From Desulfobacula sp. (GTDB taxonomy: Bacteria > Desulfobacterota > Desulfobacteria > Desulfobacterales > Desulfobacteraceae), in contig JANQML010000085.1 of NCBI GenBank assembly GCA_028280105.1, forward strand, positions 1 to 42,384: a stretch of 42,384 nt of DNA, written 5' to 3'. The number at the start of each line of letters is the position of its first letter. Position 1 is the first letter of the stretch. Shown piece by piece: positions 15,964-25,632 of this stretch. Below the pieces are notes generated by a model, which did not search any database, was not told where the DNA came from, and was given only the letters and a program-made list of their open reading frames with translations. A program made the translations under genes and the position numbers.

Positions 15964-18387
15964 TTAATCGGCCTTTTTTTGTGCGGGAAAATAGATGTTA
16001 AAACAGGTGGTCTGATCGCTGGTTACCTCGATACGCCCGCCCAGGTCATTGATAAATCCGTATACAACCGCAAGTCCCAACCCGGTCCCCTTTCCCACCT
16101 CTTTTGTGGTAAAAAACGGGTCAAATATGGTGTTGAGTATCTTTTCGTCAATTCCGGGGCCGTCATCCTCAATGCTGAGAATGATTTCATCCCTGTCCGG
16201 ATCCCGGCGGGTTGAAATTTCCACGTTTCCGCCGCTTTCCTGAAGGGCGTCAAAGGCGTTGAGCCAGAGGTTGGTTAATATCTGCTCCAGTATGGCGGCA
16301 TCGCATTTGATATCCGGCAGATCCGGTGCCAGGTCCGATACCACCCGGATATTCCGTGAGGCGGCCTGGGCCTGGAAGACCTTAATGGCATCCGAAACCA
16401 CCCGGTTAATAACGCATACCCCTGAAATCACCTGCTTGGGCCGGGAGAGTTTGAGCAGTTCCTGGACGACTTTCTGGACACTTTGGGTATGTTTTTCAAT
16501 CACTTCGATGTCTTCAATGGTCTCCGGATCCGCCACCGCATCCTTCACCAGATCGGTATAGCAGCTGATAACCCCCAGGGGATTGTTTATTTCATGGGCC
16601 ACACCTGCCGCCATTTTACCCACGGCGCTCAACCGTTCCGCCTGCTGCATCCGGGACATCATCTGCTTTTCCAGGGTGATATCCCGGGCATAGAGAACGA
16701 TTCTTAAATCCACACCCTCCCGTTTGGGAAGCGGATAGAGATAGAGCTTGTAGGATTTGTTGTCAGGCGTCCGGATCTCCTGCCCCCCCGGACCGCCTTT
16801 CCGGATCATCTCCTTGAAAACGTCTGTATTCAACTCCCTTTTCCAACCGGTCTCAAGAAGAGCCGTTAATTCGTTTTCCCGGCCTTTTTTCCGTTTTTCA
16901 AACAGGATTTTATTACAACCGGTATTGGCCATGAGAATATGGCAGTTGGTGTCGATTAACAGGAGCGGATCGGAAATCCCCTCAAAAACCGATTGAAGCA
17001 TATCATTTTGAAACTTTACATTGGAAAAGGCCTGGATATTTTCAATTAATATGGCCAGCTGCCGTCCCAGTCCCAGGAGAATGGCCGGGCTTAACTCTTT
17101 CATCCGGGGCGTTTCCGGCCAAGAGATGCAGAGAATCCCCCAGTGGCTTCCTTTGGATTTGACGGGAACATAGAGGCTATCCTGCGAAAACCGCACCTCA
17201 TCCTTCCATAAGATCTCTTTCACCTCTTCATCCAGGGGATCATCAATACCCGTCTGTCTTTTCCAGGCATAGGAACGTTCGGTGGCCACGGTGCAGTGAT
17301 AAATCACCTGTTTGGCATTGAACCGCAACCCAATCCTTTCAAGCGCCCCGGATATCACCTGCTTTGAATTATCCGCACCGCCGAAACCGGCCAGAATATC
17401 AACAAAAAGCTGAACATCGGACCGGTGTCTCTGCGCCTTATCATTAATTTCACTGGTCCGTTTATCAACAATCTGTTCCAGATTCTGGGTATAATCGATG
17501 AGATCGTTTTTCGCATCTGACAGACAGATGGCCAGTTCATCCACCCCTTCTATCAGCCCTTCGATTTCATCTTTTTCCCGGAGCCGGTCAATAATTGTCT
17601 GCTCCCTGTCCCCTGAAAACCGCGTTTTAAAAATACTGGAAAGCGTATGAAGATTTCGGATGACCAGCCGGTCGAAAAAGAGACTGATCAATGAGGCAAA
17701 CCCGATGATCCCGATCAGATAGAAGGTCAGATACTGGGACGTCACCTCTTTTGCCGGGTTTTTAATCATGTCCACGGGAAATCCGGCCACCACGACCCCG
17801 CCGACTTCTCCCACCGAATAGTGAAATCCGTTTTTATCCCCGTAAATCCGAAGCAGTTCCACCGGGGCATCTGCCGGATCGCCGTGGCAACTCATGCACG
17901 ATTCGTAAAAGACAACCGGCCGGGCCACGAAGTGATATTCAATTTCGCCCAGCACGGCATCGTCCTCCCAGATGGTCAGGTTTCTGTCCCGGTCAAACAT
18001 CCGGATCAGATCGGATTCCAGATCATTGGGTGTAGAGTCGGGATTCCTGGGTTTTTTAGATACCCGGCTGTAATAATAGTCCAGATCATCCTCCATCTCC
18101 AGCCGTGTCATGACCTGCCTGGAAATATAGGACGACGACATGGCCTTGAGTACAAACCGGCCTTCGGGAAGGGTATCAAACATTTCCGGGCGCAACACGG
18201 TTTTCACATAATCCTGGACCGCCGTGGACTGGGCCAGCAGCATCCGCGACCGTTCGCTGATCTGGGCCGTCATGATCGAATTGAAATGAAAGTACAATAT
18301 CACGCTGATGCATATCCCCAGTGCCAGTGCAAAGAGAACCAACCCGGTAATGAACTTCATACGCAGGTTAAACCGGTTTAAAAACAT
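15964..18387 (-). CDS. Membrane sensor histidine kinase with periplasmic c-type haem domain
   Basis: An 807-residue kinase. A transmembrane helix at about 15-35 leads into a periplasmic Tll0287-like (DUF3365) domain with a CXXCH haem-attachment motif, Cys164-Met-Ser-Cys167-His168. A second helix (about 225-245) is followed by a HAMP-like linker, a GAF-like domain (about 330-460), a PAS domain (about 475-570), the H-box MAAGVAHEINNPLG, and an ATPase domain with DDGPGI and GTGLGLAVV. A covalently bound haem at the membrane surface suggests sensing of redox state or a gas ligand. It is the cognate kinase of the sigma-54 regulator directly downstream. Haem attachment is inferred from the motif. 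Confidence 0.92.
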   Translation of the reverse strand: MFLNRFNLRMKFITGLVLFALALGICISVILYFHFNSIMTAQISERSRMLLAQSTAVQDYVKTVLRPEMFDTLPEGRFVLKAMSSSYISRQVMTRLEMEDDLDYYYSRVSKKPRNPDSTPNDLESDLIRMFDRDRNLTIWEDDAVLGEIEYHFVARPVVFYESCMSCHGDPADAPVELLRIYGDKNGFHYSVGEVGGVVVAGFPVDMIKNPAKEVTSQYLTFYLIGIIGFASLISLFFDRLVIRNLHTLSSIFKTRFSGDREQTIIDRLREKDEIEGLIEGVDELAICLSDAKNDLIDYTQNLEQIVDKRTSEINDKAQRHRSDVQLFVDILAGFGGADNSKQVISGALERIGLRFNAKQVIYHCTVATERSYAWKRQTGIDDPLDEEVKEILWKDEVRFSQDSLYVPVKSKGSHWGILCISWPETPRMKELSPAILLGLGRQLAILIENIQAFSNVKFQNDMLQSVFEGISDPLLLIDTNCHILMANTGCNKILFEKRKKGRENELTALLETGWKRELNTDVFKEMIRKGGPGGQEIRTPDNKSYKLYLYPLPKREGVDLRIVLYARDITLEKQMMSRMQQAERLSAVGKMAAGVAHEINNPLGVISCYTDLVKDAVADPETIEDIEVIEKHTQSVQKVVQELLKLSRPKQVISGVCVINRVVSDAIKVFQAQAASRNIRVVSDLAPDLPDIKCDAAILEQILTNLWLNAFDALQESGGNVEISTRRDPDRDEIILSIEDDGPGIDEKILNTIFDPFFTTKEVGKGTGLGLAVVYGFINDLGGRIEVTSDQTTCFNIYFPAQKKAD

Positions 18388-18763
18388 GTCTTCCCTTCCA
18401 TTTGATTAAAAACAATACCAATTCATACCAGAGAAATTGCAAATAAAAAACCCAAATGATGAGATACGATACGCTTCCTTGGCCCACAGCATATACCATC
18501 GGTAACTTCTTCCAATATGACCGCGGCCGTATTCAAGTTAAGTTTTTTTTTGACGGACGAATCTTTTTTGTGTATCTTTAATCTAATTATTCTTCTCACA
18601 TAATAATTATTTTTTAACCCGTTACAATCAAATGGCAGAACAGACAAAAATCGTATTGTTTTAAACAGGTATTTGCTGTCGGACATCAGTGTTTATCCTG
18701 CCGTGTAAGAAAGAATATCAGAATATTACAATTGAATCAAAATCACTATGAGGAGATCCAGAC
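18388..18763. other. Intergenic region between divergent signalling operons
   Basis: AT-rich, no protein-coding signal that I trust on either strand. It must hold the promoters for the haem kinase operon (minus) and the PilJ-domain/chemoreceptor operon (plus), but no clear -35/-10 pair or -24/-12 sigma-54 motif was found. Confidence 0.5.
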
Positions 18764-19666
18764 ATGAATCCGTTTAAGTTGATCCGAACCGTTTTAATGG
18801 TCTACTGTTTCCTGTTTGCAACCGGCAATTACACGGCCATGGCCAATGAGCCGTCTGCTGCCGAATATGGTGTTGTTATAAATCTTTCCGGCAAACAGCG
18901 GATGCTGTCCCAGAAGATGAGCAAAGAGGTGCTTTTAATTCATCTCAACCATGAAAAACAGAGACAACTGACCAGTTTGAAAGCAACGGCAGCACTTTTC
19001 GATAAAACGCTGACCGGGTTGAGAGACGGGGATGAGAGCCTTGGGCTCCCTCCCACATCATCCCGTAGAATTCTCAGGCAGATCGACCAAAAAATCCACC
19101 CGGTGTGGAATCCGTTTTACAGTCATATAAAAGGGATACTGGATACAAAAAATGTAAGCCCGGATCAGCTGGAGGCGATTGTCCGGCTGAATCCCGTGCT
19201 GCTCTCGGAAATGAATAAATGCGTCAAGCTCTACGAAAAAGAAGCCGCAAAGACCGGACTGAAGTCCGATCCGGCCCTGGCCGTTACCATCAATCTTTCC
19301 GGTAAGCAGAGAATGCTCTCCCAGAAAATGAGCAAGGAATTTCTTTTGATTGCAAGCCGGTATCAGGTTGAAGAAAACCGGCTGAACCTCCAGGAAACAT
19401 ACGGGCTTTTCGAGAGAACCCTGAAAGGGCTGCTGGACGGAGACCCGACCCTTGATCTGACCGGGACGAAAGACCCGGCGATTCAAACCCAGCTAAAAAA
19501 AATCCAGACCCTGTGGGAGGCATTCAAACCCCTGGTTGAGCCTGCCGCCCAAACCAAACAGGATATTACGGCGGATCAAATCGCCCGGGTTGCCGAATTG
19601 AACCTGCCGTTACTCACAGAGATGAATACGGCCGTCAAAATGTATGAACGCCTGGCATCTAATTAA
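18764..19666 (+). CDS. Secreted protein with two PilJ/NarX-type N-terminal domains
   Basis: A 300-residue protein with a signal peptide (about residues 1-27, ending TAMA|NEPS). It contains the same unit twice, at about 34-155 and 172-295. Each opens with a near-identical P-box-like motif, NLSGKQRMLSQKMSKE, and includes LFxxTLxGLxDGD. This is the four-helix ligand domain of the nitrate/nitrite sensor NarX and the pilus chemoreceptor PilJ, here without membrane anchor or signalling part. A strong GAGGAG site precedes the ATG. The chemoreceptor gene follows after 22 bases, so a role as periplasmic ligand-binding partner of that receptor is a reasonable inference. Confidence 0.82.
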   Translation: MNPFKLIRTVLMVYCFLFATGNYTAMANEPSAAEYGVVINLSGKQRMLSQKMSKEVLLIHLNHEKQRQLTSLKATAALFDKTLTGLRDGDESLGLPPTSSRRILRQIDQKIHPVWNPFYSHIKGILDTKNVSPDQLEAIVRLNPVLLSEMNKCVKLYEKEAAKTGLKSDPALAVTINLSGKQRMLSQKMSKEFLLIASRYQVEENRLNLQETYGLFERTLKGLLDGDPTLDLTGTKDPAIQTQLKKIQTLWEAFKPLVEPAAQTKQDITADQIARVAELNLPLLTEMNTAVKMYERLASN

Positions 19667-19688
19667 CTGAAATTCCGCGGGTAAGATC

Positions 19689-21443
19689 ATGATAAAATTA
19701 AGAACCAAAGTATTATCGATGGGGGGAATGACCATTGCCATTCAAATCATCATCTTTTTGGCGATTTCAATCACCTTTTCCTCTTTTTTAACCGGATTTG
19801 ATGAGATCATAAAAAAAACGGATCAAAACCAGTTGATGGTCAATGACTTTCAGGAGGATATAAAATCCACCGGGTGGCAGGTGAATCAAATGGTGTATCA
19901 GATGGGAGAACTGAACAATCTGATCGACCGGACGAATAATAGCGTAAAAATACTTGAAAGAAAAATCATCACCAGCTCAAAAGACCTGACGGATATTTCC
20001 CAAAGCATAGAGGAACTGCTGGATTCCATTGAAGACGAGACGGTCCAGGATCTTCTCTTCGATATGGCGGACGGTGTAGGCAATCTCCAGGAGATTATGA
20101 AACGCGAAGCCCTGGTCAGTCTGCGGTATTCCGTTGAAAGCATGGATGTATCCACACAAAAAGTTGCCGACCAGCTTGAGAGCATCAATATTATATCGAG
20201 CCACCTGGAACATCTTAAAAAAATCGGAATTGAAATTACCAAGACAAGCAGTGAAATCCATCGTATTTCAGTTCTGTTTGCCGATTCCATTAAAAAGAAC
20301 AAGTTCTTTTTATCCTTGCTGATACTGGGTTCAGGCATCATTGCCGTTTTTGTCAGCTTCTTTGTTCTACGGTCCATCACCGCCCCTTTGATGAGGGTTG
20401 TGAGCATGGTTAAACACATTGCCCAGGGAGAAGGCGATTTAACCCAGCGGCTGGATGTAAAATCAAAAGATGAACTGGGAGAACTTTCCACATGGTTTAA
20501 TGCATTTATAGAGCGGTTGAACGATATGATCGTTGGTATCCGGTCCAACGCAGAGACAGTTACAGTGGCATCCGGCGATCTGCTTACGATTTCCGGGGAG
20601 ATGTCCGAAGGGGCGCAGGAGTTGTCCGGCAAATCAAACACTGTGGCTGCCGCATCGGAACAAATGAGTTCAACCATGAATTCTGTTGCTGCGACAAGTG
20701 ACCAGGCCGCCGCCAACATCGGCATGATTTCGGATTCGGCATCTCAAATGCAGAGCCAGTTGGGGGAGGTTGCCCAGAGCTGTAAACAGGCCAGGCAGAT
20801 ATCCAAAGATGCGGCAACAACGGCGGATAAAACAGCGGAATGTGTCGGCATTTTAGGGGATGCCGCCGGTCAGATCTCCAAGGTCACCGAAGCCATCACT
20901 GAAATTGCGGAGCAGACCAATCTCTTATCACTCAATGCAACTATTGAGGCGGCCAGGGCCGGAGAGGCAGGTAAGGGATTTGCCGTTGTGGCAAGTGAAA
21001 TTAAAAGTCTTGCCACCCAGACCACCCGTGCGACAGAGGATGTAAAAGAGAAAATATCAAAAATACAGAACTCCACCGATGATGCCATCCGTGACTTCAA
21101 AGAGATTTCAACGGTTATCTCGGATGTCAACCGGATCGTTTCAGATATTGCCGAAACCGTAGAGGCGCAGTCCGGGACCGCCACGGACGTTGCGGAAAAC
21201 ATCCAACAGGCATCAACAGGTTTGACCGGGGTGAATGAAAATATCAATCAAAGTTCCCAAGTATCTTTGGAAATAAGTCGTGACATTTCCAAAGTCAAAT
21301 CCGTCTCAGCAGCCATGTCACAAAAAAATGAACTGCTGAATAAAAGCGCCGTGGATTTATCCGACCTATCTTCCGCCCAGATGGATATGATCCGTGCCTT
21401 TAAAGTTTCGGAGAAAGGCACTGCCGGATCTGAAACAGATTAA
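19689..21443 (+). CDS. Methyl-accepting chemotaxis protein
   Basis: A 584-residue chemoreceptor. TM1 lies at about 8-36, then a helical periplasmic domain of about 165 residues rich in Ser, Glu and Ile with no Cache or PilJ signature, TM2 at about 205-228, and a HAMP domain ([26 protein letters not shown]). The cytoplasmic signalling tip is conserved: [20 protein letters not shown] and [20 protein letters not shown]. There is no C-terminal CheR-docking pentapeptide. It should feed a CheA/CheW system encoded elsewhere. It forms an operon with the upstream double PilJ-domain protein, which may supply the sensed ligand. Confidence 0.92.
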   Translation: MIKLRTKVLSMGGMTIAIQIIIFLAISITFSSFLTGFDEIIKKTDQNQLMVNDFQEDIKSTGWQVNQMVYQMGELNNLIDRTNNSVKILERKIITSSKDLTDISQSIEELLDSIEDETVQDLLFDMADGVGNLQEIMKREALVSLRYSVESMDVSTQKVADQLESINIISSHLEHLKKIGIEITKTSSEIHRISVLFADSIKKNKFFLSLLILGSGIIAVFVSFFVLRSITAPLMRVVSMVKHIAQGEGDLTQRLDVKSKDELGELSTWFNAFIERLNDMIVGIRSNAETVTVASGDLLTISGEMSEGAQELSGKSNTVAAASEQMSSTMNSVAATSDQAAANIGMISDSASQMQSQLGEVAQSCKQARQISKDAATTADKTAECVGILGDAAGQISKVTEAITEIAEQTNLLSLNATIEAARAGEAGKGFAVVASEIKSLATQTTRATEDVKEKISKIQNSTDDAIRDFKEISTVISDVNRIVSDIAETVEAQSGTATDVAENIQQASTGLTGVNENINQSSQVSLEISRDISKVKSVSAAMSQKNELLNKSAVDLSDLSSAQMDMIRAFKVSEKGTAGSETD

Positions 21444-21457
21444 ATGCGCGGTGCCTG

Positions 21458-22534
21458 TCAGGAATGAATGACTGCCGGATAGGTTTTGATGATATTCTGC
21501 CAGGCATACCGTTCCATATGGCCGGATAAAAAGGGACGTAACGGTTCGTATTCGCAATAATTATCCACCATCTCCTCCAGCCTCTCCTCCAAATCTTCAT
21601 CTGTTTGATACAACAATTTGTCATGGACGTTTTCAGGAATGATTTCAGGGTAGGATAAACGTCGGGGCAGGAGCGGGATACACCCATGCCGGACCGCCTC
21701 CACAATTGAAATCCCAAAATTTTCCTGGATGGCACTGGATACGACAATGGCCCCTTTTCTTAAACAGGCCAGGTAATCGTCTCTGGCAGCCAGGTATCCG
21801 TATTGAATCAACTCCTCTTTGAATTGTTTCCCGGCCCGGTCAAACGCACCGGGTGCCTGGGTAAAATCTTCACCCAGCAGGGCCAGTGAAAAACAGATCT
21901 TTTTCTTTTTAAGCCGGGCAAGGGCCCGGAAAAAGGGATCCGGATTCTTATCATACTCCCACCTGTGGTTCCAGATGATCAAGGGTGCTTCGGTATTTGG
22001 GGGTGCCAATTCGATCTTTCCGGGCTCAAACCGGCAGCCGGGGTAGATTACTTGCGTCTTTTTTTCAATCCGTTCGATCATCCCGGCGGGTATCGCGTCG
22101 GGCATCCGGCGGATCAGTTTCCGGGCATGGTATAAAAACGTGTTTAAATGATGGTGTGAATTAAAGAAAACCCGGTCTGCTGCCAGTGCGGAAATGATAT
22201 TGGTAAACCCCAGATGAAAATCACGTTTCTGCCGCTTTGCCAGGGGATAATCCAGCTGGTTCTCATGAAAATAGAGCCAGACCGGCGGCAGATCCGGACC
22301 GGCCAGGGCTTTCAAATCCGTTAAATCCATCATATCCGTCGCCAGGATCAGGTCATAGGACGCCATATCGGAAACCGTCCGGGCAAAATAAAGCGCCGCC
22401 CCCCGCATCCGCCATTTCCAGAATCGGTCCGGCAGGGTAACAAGGGTGACCTCATGGGGACACACAGACTGAAACCCCAGGGCAAAATCTTTATGGGAAC
22501 CGCCGTAAAATGGTTCAAGAAAGAGAATTTTCAT
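21458..22534 (-). CDS. tRNA-queuosine alpha-mannosyltransferase-like glycosyltransferase (DUF3524/GT-B)
   Basis: A 358-residue protein starting at MKILFLEPFYGGSHKDFALG, the typical opening of the DUF3524/GTDC1 family; an upstream in-frame Met at 22552 would add six residues. The N-terminal half carries the DUF3524 domain (LATDMMDLTDLKAL, WLYFHENQLDYPL, FNSHHHLNTFLYHA) and the C-terminal half a GT-B glycosyltransferase domain with NHRWEYDKNPDPFFRAL and the nucleotide-sugar motif SSAIQENFGISIVEAVRHG. Vertebrate GTDC1 (QTMAN) transfers mannose to queuosine in tRNA-Asp; the bacterial homologue is expected to make the same kind of modification. No queuosine biosynthesis genes lie in this window. 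Confidence 0.8.
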   Translation of the reverse strand: MKILFLEPFYGGSHKDFALGFQSVCPHEVTLVTLPDRFWKWRMRGAALYFARTVSDMASYDLILATDMMDLTDLKALAGPDLPPVWLYFHENQLDYPLAKRQKRDFHLGFTNIISALAADRVFFNSHHHLNTFLYHARKLIRRMPDAIPAGMIERIEKKTQVIYPGCRFEPGKIELAPPNTEAPLIIWNHRWEYDKNPDPFFRALARLKKKKICFSLALLGEDFTQAPGAFDRAGKQFKEELIQYGYLAARDDYLACLRKGAIVVSSAIQENFGISIVEAVRHGCIPLLPRRLSYPEIIPENVHDKLLYQTDEDLEERLEEMVDNYCEYEPLRPFLSGHMERYAWQNIIKTYPAVIHS

Positions 22535-22666
22535 ACCATTATTTTCCAGCATTCAAGCATGATAAAAACAGTGGTAATGAATGCCGGTGGGTAAGTCAAG
22601 CCGCCGGCATTATTTTTTATAAAACCGATTGCCATCCGCTCGATTCGATTATAAGACAATGCTGTC

Positions 22667-23965
22667 ATGGAAAAAACGGTTTCACATACGGTGCGCAATA
22701 ATTCGGGACAGACCTTTAAAACCGATCAATTGAGCATTGCGCTTGACTGCCGGGGCGACAATGCATACACCAAGCTCAGCTACCCGGTTAAATACGGCAT
22801 CTTTTCACGGCTTGAGACCCGGGACCATCTATTTGAGTTCAACCTCAATCATGAAATCCGTCATGCCAAGGCCAAAACCCGTGACTGGCCGCACCCGTCC
22901 GAATGGCTGAAACGAACATTGGGAAACGACTGGGTCTATTATTCTTCCGGAGGATATGCCGGTGTATACGAAGCCATCGGTGAATATTACCTGCCCAATT
23001 TTACCTACCCCACCAATGCCGTTATAGGGGGGAAGCCGTTTAATGAACCGCCCGTTGAAACCATTGTCAATCATTGGCCGGATCTGCTGGCCAAAATCCC
23101 TTCCACCGGACTGCCGGACCGATTTACAAAGTGGTTAAACCGGGTCAAACAAATCGATGCCGGCACCCTCAAAAAAAAGGCCGACCGGTTATTTGGTATT
23201 AACGGCACCCGTGTGACGGTTCTGCCGCCGGATGCCAGGCATGTGGACTATAACGTCATCCCGCTGACCATCAGTGACGGGTGCCTCTATAAATGCCGGT
23301 TCTGCAGGATTAAGAATCAAAAGCCGTTCTCAGCCCGCTCACACGCAGATATTTCAGGGCAGATCAGGGAGTTAAAAGATCTTTTAGGAGATGATCTGAT
23401 CAATTACAACGCGCTTTTCCTGGGAGAACATGATGCGCTGAATTCCCCTGAGAATCTTATTTTGGATACGATTCAAGAGGCTGTCAGGGAATTTAATTTT
23501 AAAGGCAGTTATATGAAGGATAGATATCTGTTTATGTTTGCCAGTGCCGACGCGTTGATAGACAAAAAGACGGCCTTTTTTGACCGTCTCAACCGTCTGG
23601 ATATGACCCTTTTTATCAATGTCGGACTTGAATCCTCTGATCCTGAAACCCTTGACCGGATAGGCAAACCAACACCCCCTGAAAAGATCAGGGCCGCCTT
23701 TGAGAGAGGCAAGGCCGTAAACGCCGGGTTTTCAAACATTGAGGTCTCTTTCAATTTTATCATGGATGACACCCTTGCTTCAGGCCATCATGATTCAATG
23801 CTTCGCCTGATTCGCGGCAGCGTTTCACGGCCTGTATCCAAGGGAACCATCTACCTTTCTCCCTTGCGGTTTGACCGCCCGTCCCGTCAGGTGCTTTACG
23901 ATTTTTACAAAATCAAATCCCTGAGCCGTTTTCCGGCCTTTTTATATATCATACAGCGATTGTAG
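22667..23965 (+). CDS. Uncharacterised radical SAM protein with large N-terminal domain
   Basis: A 432-residue protein. A CX3CX2C cluster motif (Cys206, Cys210, Cys213 in SDGCLYKCRFCRIKN) starts a radical SAM domain of about 200 residues, with LFLGEHDALN and FINVGLESSDPETLDRIGKP as later family-like strands. The first 195 residues form a separate conserved-looking region (YSSGGYAGVYEAIGEYYLPN, then AVIGGKPFNEPPVETIVNHWP) that I do not recognise. There is no extra Cys-rich auxiliary cluster at the C terminus. The reaction is unknown. It is divergent from the mannosyltransferase gene. The start has no strong ribosome-binding site, so the first residues are uncertain. Confidence 0.78.
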   Translation: MEKTVSHTVRNNSGQTFKTDQLSIALDCRGDNAYTKLSYPVKYGIFSRLETRDHLFEFNLNHEIRHAKAKTRDWPHPSEWLKRTLGNDWVYYSSGGYAGVYEAIGEYYLPNFTYPTNAVIGGKPFNEPPVETIVNHWPDLLAKIPSTGLPDRFTKWLNRVKQIDAGTLKKKADRLFGINGTRVTVLPPDARHVDYNVIPLTISDGCLYKCRFCRIKNQKPFSARSHADISGQIRELKDLLGDDLINYNALFLGEHDALNSPENLILDTIQEAVREFNFKGSYMKDRYLFMFASADALIDKKTAFFDRLNRLDMTLFINVGLESSDPETLDRIGKPTPPEKIRAAFERGKAVNAGFSNIEVSFNFIMDDTLASGHHDSMLRLIRGSVSRPVSKGTIYLSPLRFDRPSRQVLYDFYKIKSLSRFPAFLYIIQRL

Positions 23966-24057
23966 TCTCTTTGCCCGACCACAAGATATGGACCCGGTTT
24001 CCATGTTCTGAAAAGCCGTATCTTTTTCTCAACAACGACGAGGTTTTCTTTACGGTA

Positions 24058-25632
24058 TCATTTTCCAATCTTGTGATACCAGGTTTCATTCCCATAATAA
24101 TTCTTGGTACATTTCGGACAGAGGCTGTGGCTGAAGGAGGCCTGTGAATGTTCTTCAATATATGCTTCCAGTCGTTTCCAATATCCGTCGTCATCACGGA
24201 TTTTTTTGCATTCAGAGCAAATGGGTAAAATACCTTTTAATGTTTGAATCTCTTCCAGAGCGGATTGCAGTTTTTGAATCAGTTTCTCCCGCTCCGTTTC
24301 CTTGAGTATACGGTCTGAAATATCATGGGCAATACACCTGGCACCGACCAGCATCGGCCCGTTCCATATATAATCCATATTAAAAAGGGTATGAATAATA
24401 CCACCGTCCTTTTTAACGATATCATATTCCACACTAGGTTGAATATCCCGTCCCTTTGAAAGCGCGCTAAACCGCTCGATAAAAAGCGCTCTGCTGTCCA
24501 GAGTTAACAACTCCAACGGATTCATTGTCAAAAATTCCTGCTGTGTATATCCGCAATATTCACAGAGGGTCTCATTCACACTAATCAATCGGTTTTTCAC
24601 CAGATCGATTTCAAATATCCCCACTGGCACATTTTCAAAAATAAGCCGGTATTTTTTTTCACTTTCCCTGAGTTTGCTTTCAATCAGATGCCGCTCTACG
24701 ATCTCCTTGTTTAATTTTCGATTGGAAAATAAAACCATTGAAATGACAAAAAGTAAAACACCGGATACCCCTGCCACCCATTTCATGACATCCCTTTTAT
24801 GAATACCGTGTTCATACCGGACTGAAAGCCATTTGTTGATAATTTGATTTTGTTCTTCCGAACTGAAACTTGCCAATGTTTTATTGATAATCGAAGCCAG
24901 CTCCGGCCAGTCATTACGAACGGCCATGGCCAGTTTGTGATTTCCGAACGAGGTGGGAGCCGCCACTTTTATATTGGTATATCCCCGGCTCTGAATCGTA
25001 TAACTTCCCACCATCAAGTTGCCGATAAAGGCTTCCGCTCTCCCATGGGCCAGGGCCTCCAGAGACCGGGCGATGAGATCGTCACCCGAGATGACGTTTA
25101 AGCCGATCCCCGGGTATTTTTGCATTAACGTCTCATGGATGTAATATCCGTCGGGCACGGCCACGGTCCTTCCATCCAGATCTTTCATTCCGCCGATAAA
25201 AGGAGAGTCTGTACGCGAAAAAATCACCCAGGGAAAAGAGAGATATTCATCCGTGAATACCATATACTTTTTCCGGTCTTCCTTAATTTTGACTATGGGT
25301 ATCAAATCGATCTCCTGATGATTCCGAATCAGGGACAACGCCTTTCTAAAGGGAACACCTTTTGCGGAAACAAACCGGTACGTTATATGATGATAATCCA
25401 GGACGGTTTTAATATAGTCTATGGAAATCCCTCGAAGCGGCCCATCCGTAAAGATAAGCGGGGGGGAGTTCACGGCACGAATCCGTACGGTATAATTTTT
25501 ATCAAGCCAGTTCCGCTCATCCTGGGTCAAAACGATTCGTGTCCGGCTGTCCAGTGGAGAACTGTTTGCCGGCATAAAAAGAGCTGCCACAAAACAGACA
25601 GCACAGGTCAAAATTTTTATATTTGGTTTCAT
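24058..25632 (-). CDS. Periplasmic-binding-domain/PAS sensor with C-terminal Cys4 motif, no kinase
   Basis: A 524-residue protein. A signal sequence (about 1-25) precedes a family-3 solute-binding domain (about 30-275; LTQDERNWLDKNYTVRIRAV is its usual start in sensor proteins). A transmembrane helix (about 282-300), a PAS domain (about 320-450) and a short coiled coil follow. The last 57 residues hold four cysteines in two CXXC pairs: Cys472/Cys475 in ICSECKKIRDDDGYW and Cys505/Cys508 in HSLCPKCTKN. This tail resembles a motif that ends many PAS proteins of sulfate reducers and looks like a zinc ribbon or other metal site. No kinase, cyclase or receiver is present. Output is unknown. Confidence 0.82.
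   Translation of the reverse strand: MKPNIKILTCAVCFVAALFMPANSSPLDSRTRIVLTQDERNWLDKNYTVRIRAVNSPPLIFTDGPLRGISIDYIKTVLDYHHITYRFVSAKGVPFRKALSLIRNHQEIDLIPIVKIKEDRKKYMVFTDEYLSFPWVIFSRTDSPFIGGMKDLDGRTVAVPDGYYIHETLMQKYPGIGLNVISGDDLIARSLEALAHGRAEAFIGNLMVGSYTIQSRGYTNIKVAAPTSFGNHKLAMAVRNDWPELASIINKTLASFSSEEQNQIINKWLSVRYEHGIHKRDVMKWVAGVSGVLLFVISMVLFSNRKLNKEIVERHLIESKLRESEKKYRLIFENVPVGIFEIDLVKNRLISVNETLCEYCGYTQQEFLTMNPLELLTLDSRALFIERFSALSKGRDIQPSVEYDIVKKDGGIIHTLFNMDYIWNGPMLVGARCIAHDISDRILKETEREKLIQKLQSALEEIQTLKGILPICSECKKIRDDDGYWKRLEAYIEEHSQASFSHSLCPKCTKNYYGNETWYHKIGK

Noticed and set aside
18423-18686. Minus-strand 87-residue frame upstream of the haem kinase
   Set aside because: AT-rich, lysine/asparagine-biased random-looking sequence without a ribosome-binding site, in an expected promoter region.
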